64,000 nt of DNA from Bacteroidota bacterium (GTDB lineage: Bacteria; Bacteroidota; Bacteroidia; UKL13-3), in the NCBI GenBank assembly GCA_027488905.1, contig JAIYAT010000035.1:62001-126000 (forward strand), in the 5' to 3' direction. The notes beneath the pieces are model-generated. The model worked only from the letters and a program-made list of their open reading frames with translations. It was not told the origin of the DNA and ran no database searches. Positions 17,464-26,136 of this stretch are shown piece after piece. Each line of letters opens with the position of its first letter. The stretch's first letter is position 1. The translations under genes were made by a program, and so were the position numbers.

Positions 17464-18041
17464 AACATAAATCCAACTCTTATCATTAATGGATTAGCAT
17501 AAAAGCTATTTTCATCATGCAAAACATCGTATAGGGCAAATATAAAAACCCCTGTTTTTCCTCCATATCCACCACCTAATAGTAGTTGATTGCTCCAAAA
17601 ACGTTCATAATTATTTTTTGTTAAATTATAACGTTCATAATTAATGGGTTGCCATTCTCCATGCGCAAAAATTGAGGGCAAAACTTGCTGTCTTGCAAAA
17701 ATTATGGGTCCATAAATATTGGTAGAATATTTTTGACCTAAATTGTTTTTAACTTGGTAATAAATATAGGTTGCTCCAACACCTGCCATGGTTTTTGGTA
17801 GGAAATAATAACCAACCATCGGTTGAAGCATTAAAAAACTAACACCATTTGAAAGAGTACCACCTACATTTCCACCAAACGTTAACTTATCTTTATCAAA
17901 TCCCTTCTTATCTTTTTCATAAGTTTTTAGTTCTTCTCTCTTCTTAGCCTCCTCTTCATCTAACTGTTGCACTTTTCTTTGGGCTGAACCAAAAGAGCTA
18001 AAACCTATTAATAGACCTAATAAGATGACAACTTTTTTCAT
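17460..18041 (-). CDS. Secreted beta-rich protein, probable small outer-membrane protein
   Basis: A 193-residue protein starting with a clear signal peptide (MKKVVILLGLLIGFSSFGSA). A charged, lysine/glutamate-rich segment follows (about residues 22-50). The rest alternates hydrophobic and polar residues with many glycines and aromatics (GGNVGGTLSNGVSFLML, MAGVGATYIYYQV) and ends in IRVGFMF. A terminal phenylalanine after an amphipathic strand is typical of outer-membrane beta-barrels. I do not recognise a named family. I chose the ATG at 18041 for its signal peptide; a longer frame exists to 18107. Confidence 0.7.
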   Translation of the reverse strand: MKKVVILLGLLIGFSSFGSAQRKVQQLDEEEAKKREELKTYEKDKKGFDKDKLTFGGNVGGTLSNGVSFLMLQPMVGYYFLPKTMAGVGATYIYYQVKNNLGQKYSTNIYGPIIFARQQVLPSIFAHGEWQPINYERYNLTKNNYERFWSNQLLLGGGYGGKTGVFIFALYDVLHDENSFYANPLMIRVGFMF

Positions 18042-18122
18042 ATTGGGCAAAAATAAATGAATTAAATCAATAAAATTAAGCATATGTTTTATTAATTCGC
18101 ACTGCATTCAACGCTTAAAAAC

Positions 18123-19193
18123 ATGAATAAAGTACACAATTTCTCTGCTGGTCCGGCAATTTTACCCCAATCAGCTATTGATGCTAGTATCCAAGCGCTT
18201 CAAAACTTTGGAGGAACTGGTTTATCATTAATCGAAGTTTCTCACAGAGGCAAGGAGTTTGAAGCAGTAGTTGCAGAAGCCTGCAACCTTGTGAAGGAAA
18301 TCCTTAATCTTGGAGCAGATTATGAAGTGATTTTTCTACAAGGTGGTGCAAGTTTGCAGTTTGATATGATTCCAATGAACTTCCTTGCTCCAGGCAAAAC
18401 CGCTGCTTACGTTAATACTGGTGTTTGGGCAAGCAGAGCCATAAAAGAGGCAAAAATGTTTGGCGATGTTAATGTTTTGGCTTCAAGTGAAGACAATAAT
18501 TTCTCATATATACCAAAAGATTATAGTATTCCTGCTGATTCAGCCTATTATCATTGCACTAGTAATAACACCATTTATGGAACTGAAATGTTTGCATTTC
18601 CAGAAACCAATGTGCCAATGATTTGTGACATGAGTTCTGATATCTTTAGCAGACCTTTTGATGCTTCAAAATTTGATATGATTTATGCTGGTGCACAAAA
18701 AAATATGGGTCCTGCTGGTACTACTTTGGTTATTCTGAAAAAATCGTTTTTGGAGAAGGCAAATGCTAAAGTACCAACCATGCTTAATTATAAAATTCAT
18801 GTTGAAAACGGAAGTATGTATAACACACCTAGCGTTTTTGCCATTTTTGTTTGCATGCATACTTTGCGCTGGATAAAAGAGATTGGTTTAGAAGCAATGG
18901 GAGTTAGAAACAAAGCAAAAGCAGATTTGCTTTATGCAGAAATTGATAGAAATTCTATGTTTACAGGAACTGTTGCAACTGAAGATAGAAGTAGAATGAA
19001 CGTTAATTTTGTTCTAACCGATAAATCTCATGAAGAGCCTTTTTTAAAGTTCTGTGCAGAAAGAAATTTGAGCGGACTTAAAGGACATCGTTCTGTAGGC
19101 GGATTGAGAGCTTCATTATATAATGCCCTAGAAATTGAAAGTGTTCAGGCATTGGTTGATGCAATGCAAACCTATGAAAAATTACAGGCCTAA
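18123..19193 (+). CDS. serC: Phosphoserine aminotransferase
   Basis: A 356-residue class V PLP aminotransferase that makes O-phosphoserine from 3-phosphohydroxypyruvate and glutamate. Family features are NFSAGPAILP at the start, the FLQGGASLQFDM loop, and the PLP lysine in AGAQKNMGPAG (Lys193). The C-terminal GHRSVGGLRASLYNA binds substrate phosphate. First gene of serC-serA-DUF1015-mazG, with 20 bases before serA. Length is standard. Confidence 0.97.
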   Translation: MNKVHNFSAGPAILPQSAIDASIQALQNFGGTGLSLIEVSHRGKEFEAVVAEACNLVKEILNLGADYEVIFLQGGASLQFDMIPMNFLAPGKTAAYVNTGVWASRAIKEAKMFGDVNVLASSEDNNFSYIPKDYSIPADSAYYHCTSNNTIYGTEMFAFPETNVPMICDMSSDIFSRPFDASKFDMIYAGAQKNMGPAGTTLVILKKSFLEKANAKVPTMLNYKIHVENGSMYNTPSVFAIFVCMHTLRWIKEIGLEAMGVRNKAKADLLYAEIDRNSMFTGTVATEDRSRMNVNFVLTDKSHEEPFLKFCAERNLSGLKGHRSVGGLRASLYNALEIESVQALVDAMQTYEKLQA

Positions 19194-19213
19194 AACTTAA
19201 ATTATAAAATCGT

Positions 19214-20182
19214 ATGATAAGAATATTAGCAAATGATGGTATCGACCAAAGCGGAAAGTTTTTGTTAGAAGCAGCAGGATATGAAGTTATAACACAAAAA
19301 ATTGCACAGGAAGACTTGATTAAAGAATTAAACAACTTTGATGCAATTTTAGTTAGATCAGCAACTAAGGTTCGAAAAGATTTAATGGATGCTTGTCCAA
19401 ATCTAAAGTTAATTGGAAGAGGTGGGGTAGGAATGGATAATATAGACATTGATTATGCTAAAAACAAAGGAATCAAAGTTGTAAATACACCTGCTTCATC
19501 TTCTGTTAGTGTGGCTGAATTAGTATTTGCTCATTTATTTAGTGGAATAAGATTTCTCCAAATTACCAATAGAATAATGCCAAATGAAGGCAATACGAAA
19601 TTTGGAGACCTTAAAAAGTTATCAAGCAATGGAACTGAGTTGCAAGGTAAAACCATGGGTATTTATGGTTTTGGAAGAATTGGGCAAGAGGTTGCAAAAA
19701 TGGCAATAGGTTTAGGAATGAAAGTTCTTGCATTTGATCCATATGTAGAGCATGTTGAAATTGCTTTAAACTTGCCAATGCTTGGTTCAAACCAAAGAAT
19801 AAAAGTACAGTTGAATACTGTAAGCGAACAGTCTGTAGTTGCACAAAGTGATTTTATTACTTTTCATATTCCTTTTAATGAAGGTTCAAAAGCTCCTATA
19901 GACAAAGATGTTATTGCTAGAATGAAAAAGGGTGTTGGTTTAATTAATTGTTCTAGAGGAGGTGTTATTTCAGAAAGTGATTTATTAGAAGCGCTTAATT
20001 CTGGGCAAGTTGCCTTTGCTGGTTTAGATGTTTTTGAGAAAGAACCTCCAGTTAACATGGCAATCCTACAACACCCGCATGTGAGTTTAAGTCCGCATAT
20101 TGGAGGTAGTACCAAGGAAGCCCAAAATAGAATCAGTATTGAGTTAGCTGAAAAGGTTATTGAGTTTTTTAAAAATAATTAA
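19214..20182 (+). CDS. serA: D-3-phosphoglycerate dehydrogenase (short form)
   Basis: A 322-residue NAD-dependent 2-hydroxyacid dehydrogenase. The Rossmann motif is GFGRIGQEV (from Gly152), with the catalytic Arg in NCSRGGVISE, Glu in EKEPP and His in SPHIGGST. It lacks the C-terminal ACT regulatory domain of longer SerA proteins, so classic serine feedback through ACT is not expected. Position directly after serC supports oxidation of 3-phosphoglycerate in serine synthesis. Its stop overlaps the next start by one base. Confidence 0.92.
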   Translation: MIRILANDGIDQSGKFLLEAAGYEVITQKIAQEDLIKELNNFDAILVRSATKVRKDLMDACPNLKLIGRGGVGMDNIDIDYAKNKGIKVVNTPASSSVSVAELVFAHLFSGIRFLQITNRIMPNEGNTKFGDLKKLSSNGTELQGKTMGIYGFGRIGQEVAKMAIGLGMKVLAFDPYVEHVEIALNLPMLGSNQRIKVQLNTVSEQSVVAQSDFITFHIPFNEGSKAPIDKDVIARMKKGVGLINCSRGGVISESDLLEALNSGQVAFAGLDVFEKEPPVNMAILQHPHVSLSPHIGGSTKEAQNRISIELAEKVIEFFKNN

Positions 20183-21453
20183 TGCAATTACAAATGGCAA
20201 TAGTTAAACCCTTTGCAGCATTGCGTCCAAATAAGGACAAGGCAAAAGATGTTTCATCGCCACCATTTGATGCAGGAGCCAAGGATTTGGCCTTTCATGA
20301 AATCATGAATAATCCGTATTCTTATTTAAATGTAGTAAAACCTTATTTACATTTTAAAGGAGAAAAAAAGAATCCAGAAAAGCATTTTCCTTCAGGTTTA
20401 GCCTTTTTGAAAAAGCTTATTCAAGAAGGAATCATGATTAAAGAAGATGCACCTGCCTTTTATATTTATAGATTAATTAAGGGAAGTCAGGCTTATGCGG
20501 GAATAATTGCCGCTGCATCAGTTGATGATTATTTAGAAAACCGAATCCTAAAACATGAAAACACGCTAACTGAAAAGCAACTTGAAATTGCAGAACACAT
20601 TAGCTTTTTTAATAATTTAGGTAATCCTGTTTTGCTTACTTATCCGGATGATCAATCCATTGATATGCTAATTGATCAATACATCATGAAGCATGTTCCT
20701 GAATATAATTTTATTAGCCAAGACCAAATAAAACATAATTTATGGGTGGTAAGTGAACGAGCTGATATTGAATTATTAGAAGGTAGGTTTGCTGAAATTG
20801 AAAAGCTATATATTGCTGATGGGCATCATAGGTCTGCTGGCTCTGCAGAGTTTTGTTTGCAAAAGAGAAAGGGGAACGAAAACTATACAGGATTGGAAAG
20901 TTTCAATTTTTTCCCAGTTTGTTTAATTCCTTTTAGTCGACTTACCATTTTTGAATACCATAGGCTAGTAAAGGATAAGGAAAAAGTTGATGATAACAAT
21001 TTTCTAGAAAAAATAAGGGAATTTTTTAACGCAACTCCAAGTGGACATTTGCCAGTTCAACCTTTACACAAGAAAGAATTTGGGATTTACTTTCACAATA
21101 AAGCTTATTTACTTCAATTAAAACCTGAAATTGAAGAAAGCTTAAAAGGCACCTTAGATAACCTTGATGTTAGTATTGTTGAACAATTTATTTTAAACAA
21201 TATTTTCGGTATTTTAGATAGCAAAACAGACCATCGCCTTTCTTTTATGGATGGCGGAAAAGGAATTGGACATTTGCAGGAAGCAGTTGATTCTGGAGAG
21301 TTTGACTTGGCCATCACATTATATCCTACAAGTATTGAAGAAGTAAAAAAGGTTGCTGAAGAAAATCTTATCATGCCGCCTAAATCAACTTGGATTGAAC
21401 CCAAAATAAGGACTGGTTTAATTGTATTAGACCATTCAGACGATAATGAATAG
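20182..21453 (+). CDS. DUF1015 family protein
   Basis: A 423-residue cytoplasmic protein of the DUF1015 family, seen by the N-terminal IVKPFAALRPNKDKAKDVSSPPFDA and the central IADGHHRSAGSAEF block. No experimentally proven function is known to me. Its gene overlaps serA by one base and mazG by 8 bases. This arrangement after serC-serA recurs in Bacteroidota as I remember it and suggests a link to phosphoserine metabolism, which is inference. An in-frame ATG at 20194 is an alternative start. Confidence 0.85.
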   Translation: MQLQMAIVKPFAALRPNKDKAKDVSSPPFDAGAKDLAFHEIMNNPYSYLNVVKPYLHFKGEKKNPEKHFPSGLAFLKKLIQEGIMIKEDAPAFYIYRLIKGSQAYAGIIAAASVDDYLENRILKHENTLTEKQLEIAEHISFFNNLGNPVLLTYPDDQSIDMLIDQYIMKHVPEYNFISQDQIKHNLWVVSERADIELLEGRFAEIEKLYIADGHHRSAGSAEFCLQKRKGNENYTGLESFNFFPVCLIPFSRLTIFEYHRLVKDKEKVDDNNFLEKIREFFNATPSGHLPVQPLHKKEFGIYFHNKAYLLQLKPEIEESLKGTLDNLDVSIVEQFILNNIFGILDSKTDHRLSFMDGGKGIGHLQEAVDSGEFDLAITLYPTSIEEVKKVAEENLIMPPKSTWIEPKIRTGLIVLDHSDDNE

Positions 21454-22228
21454 CAAAGAACAAAAATTAGCTGCATTTGGTCGCTTGTTAGACATCATGG
21501 ACGAACTTCGAGAAAAATGTCCATGGGATAAAAAGCAAACTAATGAAACACTTCGGCATTTAACTATCGAAGAGACCTATGAATTATCAGATGCCTTGCT
21601 TAAAAATGATACCCAAGAAATAAAAAAGGAACTTGGAGATGTTATGTTGCACATAGTGTTTTATGCGCGCATAGCAAGCGAACAAAATCACTTTGATATT
21701 GCAGATGTTTTAAATGTATTGTGCGAAAAACTCATCGTAAGACATCCGCATATTTATGGAAATGTGGTTGCAGAAACTGAAGAACAGGTAAAGGAAAATT
21801 GGGAACAAATAAAGCTTAAAGAAGGAAATAAGTCCGTTTTAAGTGGAGTTTCAAAGGGCACTCCTTCAATTGTAAAAGCCTATCGCATGCAAGAAAAAGC
21901 TGCGCAAGTTGGTTTCGACTGGAACACTGCAGATCAAGTTTGGGATAAAGTGGAAGAGGAATTAATTGAACTGAAAAACGAGTTGGTTCAACCCGAAAAC
22001 CAAAGGAAAAGCCAAGAAGAATTTGGTGATTTATTATTTGCCTTAATCAACCTCGCACGTAAATCTGGTTTGAACCCAGACGATGCATTAGAATTTACCA
22101 ACACAAAATTCTTGAATCGATTTATGTTTATTGAGTCTAGGGCAAAGGATATTGGCAAAAGTTTAACAGAAATGAGCCTCGAGGAAATGGATGAGATTTG
22201 GAATGAAGCCAAACTAAACCAACTTTGA
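21446..22228 (+). CDS. mazG: MazG nucleoside triphosphate pyrophosphohydrolase
   Basis: A 260-residue protein with two tandem MazG domains. Domain 1 has CPWDKKQTNETL, the metal-binding EETYE (from Glu42) and KKELGDVMLHIVFYA; domain 2 has VEEELIELKNEL and EEFGDLLFALINLAR. MazG hydrolyses (d)NTPs, including aberrant ones, to the monophosphate and pyrophosphate, and can lower ppGpp. It is the last gene of the serC cluster. Length and motif set match the bacterial housekeeping form. Confidence 0.95.
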   Translation: MNSKEQKLAAFGRLLDIMDELREKCPWDKKQTNETLRHLTIEETYELSDALLKNDTQEIKKELGDVMLHIVFYARIASEQNHFDIADVLNVLCEKLIVRHPHIYGNVVAETEEQVKENWEQIKLKEGNKSVLSGVSKGTPSIVKAYRMQEKAAQVGFDWNTADQVWDKVEEELIELKNELVQPENQRKSQEEFGDLLFALINLARKSGLNPDDALEFTNTKFLNRFMFIESRAKDIGKSLTEMSLEEMDEIWNEAKLNQL

Positions 22229-22293
22229 GTTTACCCATTTTTAAGGGCAAATGAACTTTTGAATGAAATTAGTGTTAATTAAAAAAAGAAACT

Positions 22294-22608
22294 ATGGTAG
22301 TCAAAGTTAATGATGTTGAATTCGCAGAAAAATTAAAATCAGAAGAAAAGCTTATTGTTAAATTTTATGCTGATTGGTGCGGCAGTTGCAGATTGTTTGC
22401 GCCTAAATTTACAAAGTTAAGTAACAATGAAGCATATACTGGAATAACTTTTCTAGATATCAATGCTGAAGAAAACCCAGAAGCTAGAAAGCTTGCAGGG
22501 GTAAATAACTTGCCATTTTTTGCTACTTTCAAAAATGGACAAATTGTAAAGGCTGATAACACTTCGAAAGAGGAAAATGTTGATGCCATGATTAAAGAAC
22601 TACTTTAA
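22294..22608 (+). CDS. Thioredoxin-family protein with WCGSC active site
   Basis: A 104-residue single thioredoxin fold with active site WCGSC (Cys29 and Cys32) in FYADWCGSCRLFAPKF and the cis-proline region NNLPFFATFKNGQ. Serine replaces the usual proline of WCGPC, which in model proteins alters redox potential. No signal peptide, so it is cytoplasmic. The next gene starts one base after its stop, suggesting a functional pair. Electron donor and target are unknown. Confidence 0.88.
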   Translation: MVVKVNDVEFAEKLKSEEKLIVKFYADWCGSCRLFAPKFTKLSNNEAYTGITFLDINAEENPEARKLAGVNNLPFFATFKNGQIVKADNTSKEENVDAMIKELL

Positions 22609-22609
22609 T

Positions 22610-22852
22610 ATGAAATTACCTGTAATAAAGAATTTAGCAGAAACCCAAAACCTTGAAGCCTTGAAGCAAGCTGAAGAACTTTTGCTCAATGGTGAAAATT
22701 TGCCGTTTGAAGTTGGGGGAGAGGATGAAGGCGAACAACTCACGCATATTTTGGGGGCAATTGATATTTTGGAAAGAGTGAAAAATGAAGGAATTGACCT
22801 CAGAACTGCAATTCGTGGCTTTTCTGAACGTGTAAGAAACTCAATTTCATAG
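22610..22852 (+). CDS. Small conserved protein paired with the thioredoxin gene (DUF6952-like)
   Basis: An 80-residue acidic, helical protein. The start MKLPVIKNLAET and the end AIRGFSERVRNSIS resemble a small Bacteroidota family (DUF6952, from memory) found beside thioredoxin-like genes. It has no cysteine, so it is not itself redox-active. Almost zero spacing to the thioredoxin gene implies co-translation. Function unknown. Confidence 0.65.
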   Translation: MKLPVIKNLAETQNLEALKQAEELLLNGENLPFEVGGEDEGEQLTHILGAIDILERVKNEGIDLRTAIRGFSERVRNSIS

Positions 22853-22919
22853 TCTTAAAAATGTTGAAATGTTTTATATAAATTTATTAGAATCTGAAAC
22901 CAATTATACCTCAAAAGGC

Positions 22920-22927
22920 TATTTTTG
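22920..22927 (+). promoter_or_regulatory. -7 box upstream of the nuo operon
   Basis: TATTTTTG matches TAnnTTTG exactly and ends 18 bases before the nuoA ATG. No clear TTG is found at the -33 position, so the promoter is tentative. Confidence 0.4.
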
Positions 22928-22945
22928 CGAGGTTTAAAGAAGAAT

Positions 22946-23308
22946 ATGTCATCAGCAATTGATTATACAGCGATTTTTATACAATTTATTGTAGCAATGG
23001 GCTTTGTGGTTACCACAATGGTGGTTTCTCATATGGCTGGACCTAAAAGGAAAACTTCTGATAAATTGGCCGTGTTTGAATGTGGTATTGATTCGGAAGG
23101 AAATGCGAGAATGCCTTTTTCCATTCGTTATTTTTTAACCGCCATTTTGTTTGTAATGTTTGATGTGGAAGTAATTTTTATGTATCCATGGGCTGTTAAT
23201 TTTAAGGCTTTAGGTCCAATTGGTTTTTATGAAATGTTATTATTTACAGGAACTTTGCTATTAGGATTTATTTATATTTGGAAAAAAGGTGCCCTTAAGT
23301 GGGAATAA
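22946..23308 (+). CDS. nuoA: NADH-quinone oxidoreductase subunit A
   Basis: A 120-residue membrane subunit of respiratory complex I with three helices. The conserved loop FECGID and FSIRYFLTAILFVMFDVEVIF are diagnostic. I chose the ATG at 22946; an in-frame TTG at 22925 lies within the promoter box. First gene of a nuoA-to-nuoN cluster in canonical order, all plus strand. Confidence 0.96.
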   Translation: MSSAIDYTAIFIQFIVAMGFVVTTMVVSHMAGPKRKTSDKLAVFECGIDSEGNARMPFSIRYFLTAILFVMFDVEVIFMYPWAVNFKALGPIGFYEMLLFTGTLLLGFIYIWKKGALKWE

Positions 23309-23330
23309 ACAATAAACAACAAACCGTTAT

Positions 23331-23873
23331 ATGTCAACCATACAACTAACTGATGCACCTGCCGGAATTGAAGGGCAAGGCTTTTTTGCCACTAGCTTTG
23401 AAAAAGCAGTAGGTTTAGCGAGAGCCAACTCGATATGGCCTTTACCTTTTGCAACTAGCTGCTGCGGTATTGAATTTATGGCTACCATGGCCTCTAATTA
23501 CGATTTAGCACGTTTTGGTTCAGAAAGAATCTCTTTCTCGCCACGACAAGCAGATTTATTAATGGTTATGGGAACTATTGCTAAGAAAATGGGGCCGGTT
23601 TTAAGACAGGTTTATTTGCAAATGGCTGAACCAAGATGGGTTATCGCTGTAGGAGCATGTGCTTCTAGCGGTGGTATATTTGATACATACTCTGTATTGC
23701 AAGGCATTGATAAGGTTATTCCTGTTGATGTTTATGTTCCAGGTTGCCCGCCGCGTCCAGAACAAATTATTGATGGTATTACTAAAATTCAAGAGTTGGT
23801 GAAAAATGAGCCTATCAGAAGAAGAAATTCACCTGAGTACAAAGCTTTACTAGCCAGTTATGGTATACAATAA
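23331..23873 (+). CDS. nuoB: NADH-quinone oxidoreductase subunit B
   Basis: A 180-residue subunit carrying the last iron-sulfur cluster (N2) before quinone. Cluster ligands are visible as the tandem Cys44-Cys45 in ATSCCGIEF, a third in VGACASSGG and a fourth in VPGCPPRPEQ. Its stop overlaps nuoC by one base. Peripheral arm, next to NuoD at the quinone site. Confidence 0.97.
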   Translation: MSTIQLTDAPAGIEGQGFFATSFEKAVGLARANSIWPLPFATSCCGIEFMATMASNYDLARFGSERISFSPRQADLLMVMGTIAKKMGPVLRQVYLQMAEPRWVIAVGACASSGGIFDTYSVLQGIDKVIPVDVYVPGCPPRPEQIIDGITKIQELVKNEPIRRRNSPEYKALLASYGIQ

Positions 23874-24379
23874 TGAGCACAATAAGTAACGGATATATCT
23901 TAAACGAAGTTTCTGAGCAATTTCCTGATTCAGTGATTGACTCATTAGAATCTTACGGTATGCAAAGTATCGAAGTAAAAGCAAATGATATTGTAGCCAT
24001 ACTTAGTTTCCTTAAATCTCATCCTCAAATTCAAATGAATTTTTTGACTGATGTATGCGGTATTCATTATCCAGACCAAATAGGCAAAGAATTAGGTGCT
24101 GTGTATCATTTACACAGTTTTACCAATAATGTTCGGTTGAGATTGAAATGTTTTGTTCCAGCTGAAAAACCAGAAGTGCCTAGTATTACAAGTGTTTTTG
24201 AAGCTGCAAACTGGCAAGAACGTGAAACATTTGATTTTTATGGCATTGAATTCGTTGGCCATCCAAATTTAACACGTATCTTAAATGTGGATGAAATGGA
24301 TTATTTCCCACTTAGAAAGGAATATCCTTTAGAAGATCAAACAAGAACAGATAAAGACGATTCATATTTTGGAAGGTAA
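23873..24379 (+). CDS. nuoC: NADH-quinone oxidoreductase subunit C
   Basis: A 168-residue peripheral-arm subunit of the 30-kDa family. The signature ERETFDFYGIEFVGHPNL and the following RKEYPLEDQ are intact. It contains no cofactor and bridges NuoB, NuoD and NuoI. Separate from NuoD, unlike the fused nuoCD of enterobacteria. Confidence 0.95.
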   Translation: MSTISNGYILNEVSEQFPDSVIDSLESYGMQSIEVKANDIVAILSFLKSHPQIQMNFLTDVCGIHYPDQIGKELGAVYHLHSFTNNVRLRLKCFVPAEKPEVPSITSVFEAANWQERETFDFYGIEFVGHPNLTRILNVDEMDYFPLRKEYPLEDQTRTDKDDSYFGR

Positions 24380-24383
24380 ACAC

Positions 24384-25580
24384 ATGGAAACAATCGAGAC
24401 TAGCTATGATTATAAACCCGAGTTTACCCAATTAAACCTCGGCCCAACGCATCCTGCAACGCATGGAATTTTTCAAAACATCCTAACAATGGATGGAGAG
24501 ATTATTGTTAATGCAGAACAAACAGTTGGATACATTCATCGTGCGTTTGAAAAGATAGCAGAGAAAAGACCCTACTACCAAGTAACCCCGCTAACAGACA
24601 GGTTAAATTACTGTTCTTCGCCCATTAATAATATGGGATGGCACATGACAGTTGAAAAACTGTTGGGTGTTGAAACACCAAAGCGTGTGGATTATATGCG
24701 TATTATTATTATGGAATTTGCGCGTATTGCCGACCATCTAATTTGCAATTCTGTAATTGGAGTGGATGTAGGTGCACTCACCGGTTTTACCTATGTGTTT
24801 CAATGGCGCGAAAAGATTTATGATATTTACGAAGAAATCTGCGGTGCCAGGTTAACTACAAATATTGGAAGAATCGGAGGGCTGGAAAGAGATTTTTCTC
24901 CAGCATGCCTTAAGAAAATAAAAGAATTTATAGCTGAATTTCCTGCCGCTTTAACTGAATTTACCAATTTATTAGAGCGCAACAGAATTTTTATGGACAG
25001 AACCATTGGTGCTGGTCCTATTTCTGTGGACAGAGCTTTAGCTTATGGCTTTACAGGTCCAAACTTACGTGCTGCAGGATTAGATTATGATGTTAGGGTC
25101 ATGAATCCTTATTGCAGTTATCAGGATTTTGATTTTGTTATTCCAATTGGAACTCAGGGTGACACCTATGATAGATTTATGGTTCGTCAACAAGAAATGT
25201 GGGAGAGTTTAAAAATTGTAAAACAAGCCTTTGAAAACCTTCCAGAAGGTAAGTTTTTTGCTGATGTTCCTGATTTCTTCCTGCCTCCTAAAGAAGAAGT
25301 TTATCAAAACATGGAAGCTTTAATCTTCCATTTTAAAATTGTGATGGGAGAAGCTGATGTTCCAGTAGGAGAGGTTTACCATGCAGTGGAAGGTGGTAAT
25401 GGTGAATTAGGTTATTATTTAGTAAGTGATGGCGGCAGAGCAGCATATAGGTTACACTTTAGAAGGCCATGTTTTATTTATTATCAGGCATATCCTGAAA
25501 TGATAAAAGGCTCTACTTTAAGTGATGCCATAGTTACCATGAGTAGTATGAATGTAATTGCTGGTGAATTAGATGCTTAA
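24384..25580 (+). CDS. nuoD: NADH-quinone oxidoreductase subunit D
   Basis: A 398-residue 49-kDa-family subunit that forms the quinone pocket with NuoB. Typical segments are LGPTHPATHG near the N-terminus, GYIHRAFEK, RIGGLERDF and the C-terminal IKGSTLSDAIVTMSSMNVIAG. I chose the ATG at 24384, 4 bases past the nuoC stop; a TTG at 24369 is in frame but would overlap nuoC. Confidence 0.96.
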   Translation: METIETSYDYKPEFTQLNLGPTHPATHGIFQNILTMDGEIIVNAEQTVGYIHRAFEKIAEKRPYYQVTPLTDRLNYCSSPINNMGWHMTVEKLLGVETPKRVDYMRIIIMEFARIADHLICNSVIGVDVGALTGFTYVFQWREKIYDIYEEICGARLTTNIGRIGGLERDFSPACLKKIKEFIAEFPAALTEFTNLLERNRIFMDRTIGAGPISVDRALAYGFTGPNLRAAGLDYDVRVMNPYCSYQDFDFVIPIGTQGDTYDRFMVRQQEMWESLKIVKQAFENLPEGKFFADVPDFFLPPKEEVYQNMEALIFHFKIVMGEADVPVGEVYHAVEGGNGELGYYLVSDGGRAAYRLHFRRPCFIYYQAYPEMIKGSTLSDAIVTMSSMNVIAGELDA

Positions 25581-26130
25581 GATTGAACCAATGGAGAACG
25601 AAGTAAAATTTAATAGTGAATCGCTTGCAGTTATCGAAAAGATAGTAGCAAGATACCCTGAAGGAAAACATAAATCAGCCTTAATACCTGTCTTACATTT
25701 GGCTCAAGCCGAATTTGAAGGATGGTTAAGTCCTGCTGCCATGGATGAAGTTGCACGTGTGTTGAACCTAAAACCAATTGAAGTATATGAGGTTGCTAGT
25801 TTTTATACAATGTTTAACCTTAGTCCAGTTGGGAAATGTTTAATCGAAGTTTGCAGAACTAGCAGTTGTTGGTTAAGAGGTGCTAATGAAATTGTTGAGC
25901 ACATCGAAAAGAAACTAAATATTAAAGATGGTGAAACTACTGCCGACGGAATGTTCACTTTGAAAACTGTTGAATGCCTTGGTAGTTGTGGCACAGCACC
26001 GATGATGATGATTGGTGCCCAATTTCATGAGAACCTCACTTATGAAAAGGTAGATACTATCTTGGATTCTTGTAAAACAGAAAACAAGCGTAAAACTTAT
26101 TTCGATAACGTAAATATAGAGCATTATTAA
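25573..26130 (+). CDS. nuoE: NADH-quinone oxidoreductase subunit E
   Basis: A 185-residue 24-kDa-family subunit with a thioredoxin-like [2Fe-2S] site. Ligands lie in EVCRTSSCWLRGA and VECLGSCGTAPMM. It sits beside NuoF in the NADH-oxidising module. The ATG at 25573 overlaps nuoD by 8 bases; an in-frame ATG at 25591, past the nuoD stop, is equally plausible and would remove six residues. Confidence 0.95.
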   Translation: MLKIEPMENEVKFNSESLAVIEKIVARYPEGKHKSALIPVLHLAQAEFEGWLSPAAMDEVARVLNLKPIEVYEVASFYTMFNLSPVGKCLIEVCRTSSCWLRGANEIVEHIEKKLNIKDGETTADGMFTLKTVECLGSCGTAPMMMIGAQFHENLTYEKVDTILDSCKTENKRKTYFDNVNIEHY

Positions 26131-26136
26131 TCTGGT

